Shown piece by piece: positions 1-11,699 of a DNA stretch of 64,000 nucleotides. The number at the start of each line of letters is the position of its first letter. Within the stretch, counting starts at the first letter, position 1. Origin of the DNA: Tethya wilhelma (lineage: Eukaryota > Porifera > Demospongiae > Tethyida > Tethyidae); NCBI GenBank assembly GCA_964030475.1, contig CAXIPT010000003.1, forward strand, positions 8,557,806 through 8,621,805, given 5' to 3'. Under the pieces are notes generated by a model, which did not search any database, had not been told where the DNA came from, and saw nothing but the letters and a program-made list of their open reading frames with translations. The translations under genes were made by a program, and so were the position numbers.

Positions 1-17
1 ATCTGTGAACGTCTAAT

Positions 18-201
18 GTGGGTAAAGAATTATTCCTATGGGCAACATGAGGGACTCAACATGGGAAGAGAGTACTACATGCAGCCCACACAGGAATGAT
101 TCTGCACACACTCAAACAGCCATTCATTCTTGTTTGCTTTCCTTTTTTACGATTTGGCCATTCCTATGTCTCATTACATTTCCAATGTTTTTTTCACTTG
201 T
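18..201 (-). repeat. Family A1 palindromic MITE, partial copy
   Basis: Most of a short palindromic element. Its internal part is the reverse complement of the better copy at 31120-31397, and its right end carries the shared terminus that reads ...TTACGATTTGGCCATTCCTATG...CACTTGT. The left arm is missing or lies outside the window. No coding capacity. Other copies lie at 28935-29110 and 35409-35645. Confidence 0.8.
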
Positions 202-849
202 AATACAATGACACACATGTGTGTTAAGGCCTGGGTCCACTAATTAAATATGCGTATTTAAAATTTAAAGAAAACTACTAAGAGAGAGAATTAAAAAGCA
301 TCATTGAATAATATATGTTTCAAGTCAGGAGGTCACATAACTTATAGTTTGCGCAAAATTAGCTTCCAAAGTTAATATGCAAATATGGATAATTAAATTA
401 AGTTATTAAGTACGTTAATTAGGGTTTTTATACTCAACTTACTCTAAAGATTACCAGACTACCATGTTTCAGATTTAAGTTATTTACAGCTGAGATAATG
501 CTGACTTTCCATTTAAATCTCACCTTTTTGGGCGTGCTTTATATAGAAAGAGGGCTGTATCTCAGCAGCAATTATATTTTAACTCTGAAACGCGGTGGAA
601 CAATAAACTACAGGTAATTTACATTTTAATTAATTTAATTAAGTTAACTAATAACGTAATTTAATTATCTGTATTGCATATTAATTATTTTGCACTGTTA
701 TTAAAAAACATAGGTCAAGTTAGTGCATCATTTTTCAATGGCATAGGGGCATCATACCCGGGTACATTCCGTAAATATACACACTCTGTTCTAATTATTG
801 TACAGGTATACACTACACATATAACAGTACTATATACCAGTACACTACA
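202..849 (-). other. AT-rich stretch, probably containing the LTR of the adjacent gypsy element
   Basis: No gene seen. A polypurine tract on the minus strand ends at 850 and is followed directly by TGTAGTGTAC, the expected start of a 3' LTR, so the LTR should run from 849 toward lower coordinates. A minus-strand TATA-like TATATAAAG occurs near 537-545. I could not fix the outer LTR end because no second LTR is present for comparison. The lower part, roughly 202-500, is plain AT-rich sequence. Confidence 0.45.
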
Positions 850-861
850 TCTCCCCCTTCC
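850..861 (-). other. Polypurine tract of LTR retrotransposon
   Basis: On the minus strand this reads GGAAGGGGGAGA and is followed at once by TGTAGTG. A purine run abutting a TG dinucleotide downstream of an integrase gene is the plus-strand priming site of LTR retrotransposons. Confidence 0.6.
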
Positions 862-2251
862 ATCAGTCTATTGGGGGACTTTGACACACGACTACTTCTG
901 GTCTTGAAACTGTCATCTCCAGTATTCTGCTTTTCAAGTCTCAGGTTGAGTATCAACCAGTTCTGGTTCCTTAATTGGCATTAAAAGTAGATGACGTTTA
1001 TTTCTAGTGACTTCACCATCTGAACTGAGTATGATCTAGGATTACTTTCTCCCATCACTACTCCCGATCTCTGCTGACCAGGAATCCATACCACGTCACC
1101 TTGTTTGAGAGGAATATTGAAAGAGTAGTCCATAACTTGCGACACATCAACAACTCAGAGGGAGAGTATCCATTCTCCAGTGGTGTTCAACAAAGAGAGA
1201 GTAGTGCTAGATACGGGTCATCATTCTTCTTGAGCATTTCTTTGACAGTCTTCACTGCTCTTTTTGCCTCACCATTTGCTTGTGGGTATCTCGGACTATA
1301 GCTAGATGTGGAATGTTCAATTATATTGTCCTGAAACGACTCTGAGGAATATTGTGGACCATTATCAGAGACTATGACATTTGGAATACCGTGTCAACAA
1401 AAATTGATTTGAGATGAGTTAATACTGTCTCTAAAGTCTTGTTCCTGCTGAGTTCCACATATCTCGAATAGTAATCCACCACTCGCAGATAGTCAGCATT
1501 TTTCCACTCAAACAAGTCCATTGTTACACGCTGCCAGGGACGTTCCGGGAAAGGTGTAGTTCTGCGCATTGAAGCCGATGCTTGGCACAAGTGACACACT
1601 GACTCACCGCAGCTTCGATTTCCTTCTTGATACCTGGCCACCCTACAGAAGCCTTTGCTCTCTCTTTACACTTCATCATACCTTGGTGCAGTGGCGTAGC
1701 CAGGATTTTAGAAAAGAGGGAGCAATAAAAATATTTCGCACGAAGCGCGCCAGAAATTTTGTGCGACCGGAAACCACACCCACTTAATTAGCTAGCTTTA
1801 GCCCCTCCCATTCATTAAATTGAACTGCAGCACGCGCTCGCTAGATCGAACGCTCTGTAGCAGCAAAAAGAAAGCTTTTAAAAGTTGCTTTGTATTGAAT
1901 TCTGGCCAAAGATGACTGTTAAGCAGCATTGCTAAAGTAAGTGCACGAAAGAATAGCGCATTATAATACCAAAGCGTAAATTTCGCGACTGAAAAAAGGG
2001 GGGGCAAATACCCCCTGTGCCCCCCCCTGGCTACGCCACTGTTGGTGTGCAGAATGCAATCATTCGAGAATTACTTTCTGCATCAAAGCTGGCACCACAA
2101 TCCTGCTATCTCTCAGCAACAGATCCTCAGCAACATTGAGTTCATCCCGAACTGCATAGTATGGTTTCAATTGACCTTAAATTTCATTCCATGTCAGCCT
2201 GCCTTGTTCACACATTTCTCTTGACTGACTACATACCAGATCTTGTCTCTG
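862..2251 (-). pseudogene. Ty3/gypsy-type integrase (pol) fragment, interrupted
   Basis: Read on the minus strand, the sequence holds a degraded integrase: an H..H..C..C zinc-binding region (about 1560-1680 and 2042-2110), a core with the first catalytic Asp in MDLFEWKNADY (about 1490-1530), a second in a DNGPQYS motif (about 1340-1370), and the Glu in an NGEAKRAVKTVK motif (about 1250-1290). A basic C-terminal region with KRHLLLMPIKEPELV follows near 960-1010. There are frameshifts and at least one stop. The reading is split by a hAT-type MITE at 1689-2041; the flanking halves join at its target duplication. The fragment stops at the contig-join base 2252. It is a dead retrotransposon piece without RT or gag in the window. 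Confidence 0.8.
1689..2041. mobile_element. hAT-like MITE nested in the gypsy fragment
   Basis: A 353-bp non-autonomous element. The left end CAGTGGCGTAGCCAGG mirrors the right end CCTGGCTACGCCACTG (perfect 16-bp TIR). It is flanked by the direct repeat TTGGTG at 1683-1688 and 2042-2047. The CAGTGGCG start is shared with the autonomous hAT element at 7519-11385. A 6-bp duplication is shorter than the 8 bp usual for hAT, so superfamily assignment rests on the TIR. Confidence 0.8.
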
Positions 2252-2252
2252 N

Positions 2253-2956
2253 GAAATGAACTCCTCGCTCAATCTGACAACCATTCCTATCTTGTTTGCT
2301 CGCTTTTTTACGATTTGGCCATTCCTATGTTTGATTTACATTTCTAATGTTTTTTGTACTTGTATATATATGTAATATAAAATGGGACCCAAAACTGAGC
2401 CTTGTGGATAATAGTATAGCTTCATCCGATCAAGTGATCAGAGAACTATTACTTAAATTTGACCTATGACCTTTTCTACATTTCCTTTGAAAAAAGTGAA
2501 AATGAAACGAAATGGCTTCCAAATGAACACTACTACTCTGAAGTTGCGGTCGTGCAGTTCAATCATGATATAAGATATGATAAGTACTAGCTCCAGAAGA
2601 AACTGGCAACTCGAGAGATGAGGAGCCGTTAACACCGACAAATTGAGTTCTATTACATAGGTAGTTTCCTATCCATTTAAGAATATGTGGATTCAAATTA
2701 AACATCTTGAGTTTCTGTAGTAAATTCCAATGTGGGACAGAGTCAAATGCTTTCCTATAATTGAAAAAACAGCACATACATTGTCTCCATTTTCGAGTGA
2801 CCTGTGCCACCTGTCGACAGCTATTAGTAAGGCCCCAGTAGTCGATTTTCCCTTAATGTAACCCCACTGCTCAGGTGAGGGGGAATTGAAAGCTCTTGTA
2901 TGCTCAATCAGGAGGGTGGCAACATGTTTTTGTAGAAGTTTACTGAGGATTGAAAG
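2253..2956. repeat. Near-identical duplicate of 15186-15894
   Basis: About 700 bp matches the block at 15186-15894 essentially base for base, including half of a family A2 MITE (2253-2363) and part of a non-LTR reverse transcriptase. One end of each copy abuts a single n (2252 here, 15895 there). This looks like overlapping contig ends or separated haplotypes rather than an old duplication. Confidence 0.85.
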
Positions 2957-3560
2957 GAGCGAGATGGGTCTGTTGTTAGAAGGGTCATGAGAGTTTCCCG
3001 ATTTAGGTATTGGTGTAATCCTGGCAATTTTCCACTTACTTGGGAGTTTGCCAAGTTTGAGTGAGATGTTAAATAATTTTGTAATTGTCTCTGAAATACT
3101 AATTGCAGTACGTTTTAGGAGATCTCGTCAACACTGTTTGCAGTGTTAGGATCTAAAGAACACAGCATGTCGTAAACCTCATCTTCAGTGCAAAGTATTG
3201 ACTCGTCAATATCAGCAAGATAACAAGGAGGTGCAGATGACTCAATATCAGATAGTGCAATTGGGGGTTGTTTCGTGTAAAAATGGTTTGCAAAAGTTGC
3301 ATTGAACACCTCAGCTTTTTGGGAACTATCACAAGCTGGCTCAGTTCCTGTGCTTTCTAGTGAAGGTATGCAGCATCCACCTGTTTACCACGAATTGCTT
3401 TAATAAACTTCCAGAAGTCCTTCGGATTCTTAGGGTTGAGCAAGGCAAAAATTTATATGCACTCCTCTCCTTTGTGCAATTATCGCAGATAATCTTTCCG
3501 TGAGCCAAGCCTTTGACCAGCATCACCTACTGCCTCTAAACAGCTAGCCTATGCTTGGCT
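2440..3560 (-). pseudogene. Non-LTR retrotransposon reverse transcriptase fragment (CR1/Jockey-like)
   Basis: Minus-strand pieces in several frames give, in order, a linker region (NPKNPKDFWKFIKAIRGKQ near 3390-3450), a pre-RT segment (3115-3309) with EDEVYDMLCSLDPNTA, the RT fingers with ITPIPKSGNSHDPSNNRPIS near 2970-3020, and a palm segment with KAFDSVPHWNLLQKLK (2560-2810). The order and motifs are those of CR1/Jockey-type RTs. The YxDD catalytic motif and everything downstream are absent, and frameshifts break the reading. It is dead. Confidence 0.85.
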
Positions 3561-3987
3561 TCAATTTCCCAGAGAGGAGTGCCACTGCCACCCATATTCA
3601 TCAGATTCTGACTTTTTTACTCTAAACATTTTATCAATTAAAATCTTCAAAATTATAGTCACTCTAACCTTCTCCTAATTATTATTATTTGCATCACATG
3701 AATTAATTAAACCACACCTGTGATCAATAATACACTAATTGTTTTGATTCTGACATACCAAAACCTGCCAGCATTTCACCACACCATCTCTTAGGAGATC
3801 CATCTAGACCCGTATCTTTCTGCTTATGAACTTTACAGCCTATACATGTTCACCTAGGCCTAATGACACTAAGTTCCCAATTGTTCATATACCTTCTTCT
3901 ACATGTACAAAGTACACAATAATTTATTAATTACTCTTTTCTATACACTTCCTGAACAAATACTATACTATTGTACTATTGTACATT
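3561..3987. other. No gene seen
   Basis: AT-rich sequence with no recognisable coding or repeat structure. It ends at a single n (3988) that probably marks a contig join. Confidence 0.4.
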
Positions 3988-4204
3988 NACAGCACTGTTG
4001 ATATGTTGCGAGACTCATCACAGAAGATAGTCAAATTACTCCCACTACCATCAGGCGATGTAATCACTTCTATTCCCTCAGGAAGGGAAATCATGGTATT
4101 GCCATTGATTCTCCAAGCATATGAAATACCATCCTCAGCTTGACACTGAAACATTGCCGTGGAGTTTAGAGTGGCATTCAAACTCTTTGGATGTACCACT
4201 ACGC
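3988..4204 (-). CDS. Ig-like domain exon (partial or broken)
   Basis: On the minus strand a good acceptor (ggtgttttcag) precedes a phase-1 exon that begins VVVHPKSLNATLNSTAMFQC. It has the B-strand Cys (FQC), the C-strand Trp (YAWRING) and an E-strand segment SNLTI, the core of an I-set/V-type immunoglobulin fold. After LTI the frame must shift by one to read the F-strand (SSVMSLATYQQC), so the exon holds an indel or sequencing error. It stops at an unresolved base (3988). Phase-1 Ig exons are typical of modular receptors and adhesion proteins. No neighbouring exons were found, so the parent gene is unknown. Confidence 0.6.
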
Positions 4205-4469
4205 CTGAAAACACCACAAAATTAATATGTCACGATGCAAAGTTATAATAAGACACTACAAAAACAATAATAATCGTAGGCTCAGAAAGATTGAGTTAAT
4301 TTGCAATAATCGTAAACTTGTAGAGTTGTATAAATATTTATGAACCATTTCTGCAACCAAAATTAATATCAGTAAGCACAATTTTGAAAATAGAAATTAG
4401 GATTGACTTATATAGCTGCAGTATCACATACTCAAAGTAATCCACTTNATCAAGCTGATGTATCTTGAA

Positions 4470-6480
4470 GTTCTAGTGTTTCATTGTTGGATCGCTATTT
4501 TGCAAGGCCTGACGACACCATGTTTGATGACATGCAAGTATTACGAAGACTACATGGTGTCTAATACACTACCAAACAGGGCAACAGAGAGTTGGAGAGA
4601 TCAGGTATGTGGCAAAGAGATGCATGTGTACCGGAGAACTGGAGAGAAGATCTGCAGGATGAACATGCTCCATCCAAGTGCTACATGGTGAGGTGTTCTA
4701 CCTGAAGCTTCTCCTACTTCACACCACACCTCGATCAGTCATTCATTCCAAGCGGCAGCTCGAGCCCTTGGACTACTGAATGAGAACACGGAAGGTGAAC
4801 TGTGTTTTAATGAGGCTGTGGAAAGTGGCTACTCTCCTCAACAACTGAAATCTCTGCTGGTGACATTGGCTATGGATGGTGCACCAGCGAGAGACCTGCT
4901 AGAGAGTAACAGGAACATCCTGATGGCTGACTTCAGCGAATTGCCGGGCACCTCGATCGGTTTAGCATGGAACAGGTGTCTCCAAGATATCTCCAATTGA
5001 CTGGAGACCCTTGGATGAACCATGAGTGACTTTGGACTCCCAGAGCCTGTACGTGAGCTAACGGAAGTGGAAAGGGAGCTGCTTAGATGGGACAGAGATA
5101 GCTGCCAACAATTTGTGGATGCTCACCTAACTCTTCTCTCCCCAGATGAACAGAGACTGATCTTTGATGAAGTCATGGATGCCATTCACAATGAGAGACC
5201 ACTGATGCTGTATGTTGATGGTAGATCTGGACGAGGGAAGACTTTACTGATGAAGGTTATCACTGCTGCTGTCAGAGCAGAAAGGAAGATTGCTGTATGC
5301 AGTGCTACCACTGGCCTTGCGGCTCTAAACCATGAAGGGGGGACTACATTGTACAAGATTCCGGTTACTGACGATGATGAAGTTCCACAGTGCAATGTTA
5401 CAGCTAGCTGCCAAAGAGGAGAACTGTTGAGAAGAGCAGCCATACACATCTGGAATGAATTCCCGATGTGTCATCGTAAGGTGTTTGACTGTTTGAGGCT
5501 GTAAGCAGATACTTGTGTGATCTGATGCATACAACAACACAATGTGGTGGCCGGATCTTTGTGTGTTGTGGTGACTTCAGACAGATACCACCAGTCATTC
5601 CAGGTGGAGGTTGACAAGCCATCACTGAAGCTACCATCAAGTCATCTCCACTCTGGAGATCATTTAAAGTCAGAGAACTCACACACCCTCAGAGAGATGC
5701 AGGAGACAGGTCATATTCCAGCTTTGTGGACCTCATCGGTGATGGTGCTCTACCAGCAATGTACAACACAGCCACTTCAACTGGTCTAGTGAAACTAGAA
5801 CCCATGGCTGTGACCACTGATGAAAATGAGGCCATTCATTTCAGTTCCTGACATTAACAGAATGCAGCCAATCTGAGAGGGCCATCATTACTGGAACCAG
5901 CCAAATTGTTGATGCCCTCAATTGCAAGATCTTGAAAATACTGCATGGTGATGTGGTTTCTCTCTTCAGTGTTATTCAACTGTGTTCAGATGAGACTAGA
6001 CTTACGAACCTTCTGTCGACTGAGTTCCTTAACTCCTTGAAGTCACCAGGTGTGCCAGACCACGAACTCAAACCAAAACTCAACTGCCTGTGCATGCTCA
6101 CATGAAACATCTCTGTGCAGGATCGGCTGATGAACAACACCAAAGCGATTGTGAGAGAGATCGGCCGACACATAGTCACTGTTGAGACATTGACTGGGCA
6201 CAGGCGGTTCATCCTCCCTTGCATCATCTTCAGGTTCACCCTACCCCGGAGTGGATTGATGATTGATAGAAGACAGTTTCCACTTCGGCTGTGTTATGCC
6301 ATCACAGTGAACAAGTCACAAGGCCAGCTGACTCTGAACAGAGTATGTATAGGGAGCATCCATTTGCACATGGACAGCTTTATGTTGCAGCAAGTTGTGT
6401 TAGGAATTCTCATGACATCTTAGTCCTGACCCGAAATGAACACTTCCAAGATGGTTGTGCATTGACGAAAAACATCGTCT
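4470..6480 (+). pseudogene. Helitron-type Pif1-like helicase, degraded
   Basis: Multiple frame-shifted segments line up with the helicase half of Helitron RepHel proteins. Near 4741-4930 is a segment with FQAAARALGLLNENTE. Near 5022-5504 comes the helicase start, with a Walker A DGRSGRGKTLLM (about 5215-5250), GGTTLYKIPV (about 5335), and a Walker B-like IWNEFPM (about 5450). At 6220-6350 a C-terminal RRQFPLRLCYAITVNKSQGQ motif matches helicase motif VI-type sequence in this family. Pif1 helicases unwind DNA; in Helitrons the domain is fused to a rolling-circle Rep endonuclease, which I do not find. Stops and frameshifts make the copy inactive. No Helitron 5'-TC or 3' hairpin-CTRR ends were identified. 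Confidence 0.8.
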
Positions 6481-6639
6481 ACATGCAGGGAGTAACTACC
6501 TTCTACCACCAGTCCCCTGTAAAATTGGCAGCACAACCTCAGCTCACGTTATACACGGCTCTGATATATGTCTACAGCATCGCAGTTGGAAGTCAGATTG
6601 CCAGATCATGCAGGTATACTTATTGTTGACAGTCTAGGT

Positions 6640-7513
6640 TGATGGAACTACCTCCAGGTGGTCTAGACTGGAATCTGTCGTAACTAGTGCAATGGATATT
6701 AAGTGTTCCATCAGTTGTTTTTATGCATTAGATTTGTCAAAACTCACTCTCGTTAATAGTCACATGCATGCAACTTGAATACAATTAAGCATACTAGCTC
6801 AGCAAATTGAAAAGTGCTTATACCATAGATACTATAGACTACATAACCTATAATATCTATGCATATACTTTCCCCATACATAGTATGGTCGCTATACTTA
6901 AACCTTTTTTTCCTTAGCAATATTAAATTTCAAGCATTAATTTGATAATAATATTATGATCATTACTTAACAATAATGACAATAATAATAGAAACATGAT
7001 CAAAGACTTTGACACAAACAACAACAACAAAAAAACAATTGTAATTAATTTTGTACAACAGCATAATGATGATCTCAAGTTCTATAGGTGGCAGGTTACA
7101 TCATAGATTCACTTGCAGCAGTGTCGTCTCCCACTCCATCTGTGAGGCTGAGGTCCTGATCCACCAAGTCCTCCTACGTCAATGACTGCTCCAACTTCAC
7201 ACAGTCAGGACATGGTAGATCAGTCTGCAAAGCTTGGTTTCGTTTGTCATTCACTTTCACCACTGGCAACTTCAATAGTCCATCCACATCCACCCCTGCC
7301 TCACGTGCTGCACTTACCAGGAAACTGCTATACAATAGCCTCCACCTGAATGATGTTGTTAGCCAGTTTCCTGGCAGCTTCTACTTGGATTTCAGCTAAA
7401 TGGGGAGAGTCCACGCACTGCTGGAGACTTCCGCTGTTAATAATAATTCGCATAGCATAATACAAGAGCGTGAATCCTATTGCATATTAATACTATAAAA
7501 CTAATATAATTAT
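6640..7513. other. No clear gene
   Basis: AT-rich DNA. Between about 7090 and 7440 composition is more gene-like, and the minus strand has a short open stretch with a GTAAGT-like donor, but stops interrupt it and I recognise no family. It may be leftover host or Helitron cargo sequence. Confidence 0.3.
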
Positions 7514-7518
7514 AGCAA

Positions 7519-10500
7519 CAGTGGCGGATCCAGGGGGGGGTTCAAGGGTTCCATGGAACCCCCCCTTTGAGCCAGATACACAAAAAATTTATTTGTATGA
7601 ATTTTACTTTATACCAGCACACTTCAGAGGTCGAAATAACTTTTTTAGAATGCACTGTCAAAATGTCAGTACAAATGTCATTTGTGCGGTCATTTTACTA
7701 AAGTGCACGGCCATTTAAGCTGACCACATTTATAGTACTAATGTTTACAGAGAGACACAAGGGTATGGCCTGCTTCTACTTACTATAAGTGGCTGTTACA
7801 AGCCATGAACCACAATGTGAATTTTAGTGATGACCATAATTAGTTTTATGGGCTAGTTTTTTTGTCTGGACAAAGTGTCCGTGCATAAGCTGTTTTGAGA
7901 GGTCAATTTGATTAAATGCACGGAAAATGACCGATGACCGACTGTTATTTCGAGCTCTGCACTTACTTGATCAAATAGCTTGTTAAGTCAGTTAAACGAA
8001 TATTAGTCTCTTTGATTCATTTGACAAGCTATTCCTAGCTCACAGGGTTCGAAGCAAGCTTAGTCTACGATTCGAATACTGAATTTCAATATTATTTAGC
8101 TTATACTGCATGCTTTAAAATAGAAAGGGAATTTCCCAAACTTGAAGGACCACATGTTGCGGATCAGCTGTATAAACCATGAGCAGGAAAAGGAAACCAG
8201 ATACTCATAGTCACTCAATCACATCCTACTTTGCTAAGAGGAGTACACTAGGTATTGCTATATTAAGTAACTGTAATATAGTATGAGTATGCATTAATTT
8301 TAGAACAATAGCTGACAATAATGATTTACCCTGGCACCAAATAGATCATCAGCTGACATCCAGTTCAGACCATGGCGATAATGATGATACTGACATTGTG
8401 CATTCCCATGACAATTCTATCAACACAGTTACATGTGCTTCACACAGTGACAATGAAAGTAAGCATAAGCAAAAACAATAGTACATACTTGTGAAAAAAT
8501 GTCCTGATGGCATTATATTATTAGGTTCTAGTGGATCGAACAATGCCACAGAGAACCAAATTACCCCTTCCAGCATCGAGTGTGACATTGGTAAGCTGAA
8601 GGAGTCAAGTGTTGATTTGAAGAAACTTTCCAGGGAACACAAGTATCATGTATTGAAAACGAATCCAGAGAGCGATGCATCGATTTATCCTCGCACACGC
8701 CCATGTGATTCTAGTGCATTACGTCAATTTCATCCTTCATGGTTGAAACAGTATCCCTGGCTTCACTACAGCAAGCACTTGGATGGTGCATACTGCCGTG
8801 CATGTGTGTTCTTTGCTCCTAACCAAGTAAGTGGTCAAGGTTTAGGGCAGCTTGTATCTCAGCCATTCAGTTCATGGATAAAGATGTCAGTAAGCATGCA
8901 GCTAAGGATTACCACCTCGTTGCGATGACCAAGATGGATGAGTTCTTGACAAGATATGAGAATCCTTCTCAATCAATTGAAACCATTCTGGATAGTGAGG
9001 CAAAACGGATGATGGAAGCCAACCAGAAGGTAATCAAGTCATTGCTGAAGATTGCGATACTGTGCGGTAAGCAAGGACTTGCACTCCGTGGCCACCGTGA
9101 TGACACAATTGATTGGGATGAAGAAAATAGCTCCAATCAGGGTAATTTTGTCCAGCTAGTTAGATTCCGAGCGGAAACAGATCCCATACTAGCTAATCAC
9201 CTTTCCAAATCACCGAGAAATGCCCGATACACGTCTAAAACCATTCAAAACGAAATGGTGCGTGTGATAGGTGATACCATTCAGAATGATATTATCACTG
9301 AAGTGAAGAGTGCTAGAATGTTTTCTATCATTGCTGATGAGGTTACTGACGCAGCTAACCGGGAAGAGCTCTCAATCGCAATACGGTACGTCCTTGGCAG
9401 TGAGATAAAGGAAGTATTTTGTGACTTCATAGAGGTAGAGAGAATTACTGGTGAGGTCTTGGCAAAGAGCATTCTTCAGTGGCTTCGAGAACATGGGTTA
9501 TCTCCAACAGATATGCGTGGCCAGTGTTACGATGGGGCTTCCAACATGTCTGGTGCCAGATCTGGTTGCAAAACCATTGTACAACAAGAAGCTCCTCTAG
9601 CAATGTACTACCACTGTGCAGCTCATCGACTAAACCTTGCCATTGTCTCTGCTTGCAACATTCAGGCATTCAAGAATGCCGAATCTTATGTTGCTGAAAT
9701 TGCAAGATTCTTTAACTTCTCAGCAAAGAGACAGCGCATGTTAGACAAGGCAATTGACCTCTGTGATCCCACATCAAAGGCAAAGAAGTTGAAGGATGCA
9801 TGTAGGACACGCTGGATACAAAGGATCGACTCCTATGCTGTCTTTTTGGAGCTTCTTCCTGCTGTACACATGTGTTTGGAAGCCATGGCTCGTCCTGCTT
9901 CACATGAAGAGCTAGATACCAACTGGAGTTGGGATGGAGAAACAATTTCAAAGGCCAATGGTTTTCTGTTTCAGCTCCAGTCATCTACTTTCCTCATTGC
10001 CTTCCACATTCTACTGCAGGTGCTACATGCTCTCCGAGAGTTGACTGTGAAGCTCCAACTGCAAGCCATAGATGTAGTCTATGCTTACAACATGGTGAGC
10101 TCTGTAGTTTCAACACTGAAATCTTTGAGACGGGATTCCACAACTGAATTCAAGAAGTTAGTCGCTGAGGCTACCAGGTTGGGTAAGAAGTTGAATGGAG
10201 ATGAGTTCATACTTAGCAAACCTAGGCTTGCAGGTCGCCAAGCACACCGAAGTAATCCTCCATCATCCACAGCTGAGGATTACTATCGTATCACCTTGTA
10301 CGATGAGTTCCTCTCGCATGTCGTTGCTGAGCTGGAAGACAGATTTTCAAACAACCCTTCTCACAAAATTGTTCTTGGACTGCTATACCTTTTGCCAAGT
10401 AAATGTGTCACTCTTGGAGATGCTGTTAGTGTCCCACCTGAGCTTGCTGAAGCAATTGAGTTGTATAGAGATGACATACCTCATGCCATCATGTTCTCAA

Positions 10501-11385
10501 CTGAGTATGGCTTATGGGTACACAAGTGGAAGACACACAATCAGTCAGAATCTGTACTTCCCAACAAGTTAGTTGATGTATTTCAGGCTTGTAGTGAATT
10601 TCAATTTCCGAATATACACCCTTTGCTTCGGGTAGCACTGACACTACCTATCACATCATGTGAGAGTGAGAGAAGCTTCAGTCAGCTCAAGCTGATCAAG
10701 ACTGCTCGACGTGCTACCATGACAGAGAGCCGATTGAGTGGACTTGCGTTGATGAAGATCAATCGTGACCGCTGTAATGCACTCACATCTGAAGCCCATT
10801 TGACTAAGCTGATCAAAACTTTTTGTCAACTACATCCTCGAAGGATGAAGTTACCATTTATGCTATTAGACTGATCATTGAACAACATACAGTCAGTGTC
10901 ACTGAGCCTGTTGTTTTGCGTGTGTGTGTAAAATACGGTACATTCTGTATACTAGCCAGTCAGTGTTTAAGTATAACAATTAAACTTACAAGTGTAGACT
11001 AGGATGATCATCCTATAGCCACTCTGACTTTAAATTCGAGATTTAATTTGATACCGGATTGACTGTCCAATGCTTCCAGTAATACTCAGTGCCAGTGGGT
11101 GTGAACAATTCTCACGTGTAGCCAGCCCCTCCCTCTACACTTGCTAATGAAGATCAATCGGTCAAAATCTTCTAAAATCCCTACCAGCAGTAGCGATTCT
11201 GTTATACTGTAAAACTGCTCTAGAATGCACTAAATTGCACCTCTGAGCCTCCATATTTCTAAAAATTTTCTGGGGGGCATGCCCCCAGACCCCCCTACCG
11301 CTTGCGCGGTGGGCCGCTTTGCGGGCAGGTGGGCTTCGCCCACCTGCTTGGAAACCCCCATTTACATTTTCTAGATCCGCCACTG
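7519..11385 (+). mobile_element. Autonomous hAT DNA transposon, complete ends
   Basis: A 3867-bp element. The left end CAGTGGCGGATCCAG and the inverted right end CAGTGGCGGATCTAG agree at 14 of 15 positions. The element is flanked by the 5-bp direct repeat AGCAA (7514-7518 and 11386-11390). It encloses a spliced transposase (8179-10874). The left subterminal region has a G-run and an inverted repeat (GGGTTCCATGGAACCC). The right subterminal 11240-11370 is GC-rich with several small hairpins. Host repeats flank it on both sides. Confidence 0.88.
8179..10874 (+). CDS. hAT transposase with TTF-type zinc finger and DUF4371-like core
   Basis: Exons 8179-8251, 8312-8458, 8525-8826 and 8871-10874 have matching phases and give about 841 aa with no stop. 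The N-terminus has a basic start followed by HSITSYFAKR, then an acidic, Ser/Asp-rich linker. A TTF-type zinc finger spans about residues 100-175 (FHPSWLKQYPWLHY, GAYCRACVFF). The RNase H-like core has Asp in IADEVTD, Asp in CYDGASNMSG and Glu in the C-terminal hAT dimerisation motif LPITSCESERSFSQLK. It catalyses excision and insertion of the surrounding element. Odd: the 44-bp intron 8827-8870 has a GTAAGT donor, yet its bases also encode the LGQLVSQPFSSW segment conserved in relatives. The alternative is a single frameshift near 8870 in an unspliced exon. ZMYM/ZNF862-like host proteins share this architecture, but the flanking TIRs argue for a transposon. Confidence 0.9.
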
Positions 11386-11439
11386 AGCAACACAACATAA
11401 CACATAATACTAACCTTGAGAAAGGTAGAGAACAACAAT

Positions 11440-11690
11440 TAAACGTGTTTACTAAAGGTTGGATCCAGAGTTAGAGAAAAAATATGAAGCTAGACTAGCC
11501 TTGAATTGAGTTATTGTATTTGCAGCAACTACATTGGCGGGAAGAGAGTTCCAAACTCTACTTGAGGTGTATCACAATAATAGGAGTGATAAAAGCTGTT
11601 AGTTCTTGCAGAAGGAACCTTTAGAATGGGGCCATTTGATGATCTGGTGTCCCTGGTAATTTCCCTGAACTCTATAGGAGATTGTGTAAA
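11440..11690 (-). pseudogene. C-terminal end of a non-LTR reverse transcriptase
   Basis: The minus strand reads a typical RT tail of CR1/Jockey-like elements: a segment with RSSNGPILKVPSARTNSFYHS, then, after a one-base frameshift near 11560, VWNSLPANVVAANTITQFK and a stop. The WNSLP..V.......FK pattern is the conserved end of the ORF2 protein in these elements. No catalytic part is attached. Confidence 0.75.
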
Positions 11691-11699
11691 AAAAACTAT

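Noticed and set aside
8179..10874. Host ZMYM/ZNF862-like gene
   Set aside because: The domain order fits, but matching TIRs and a flanking duplication around the gene make a transposon the simpler reading.
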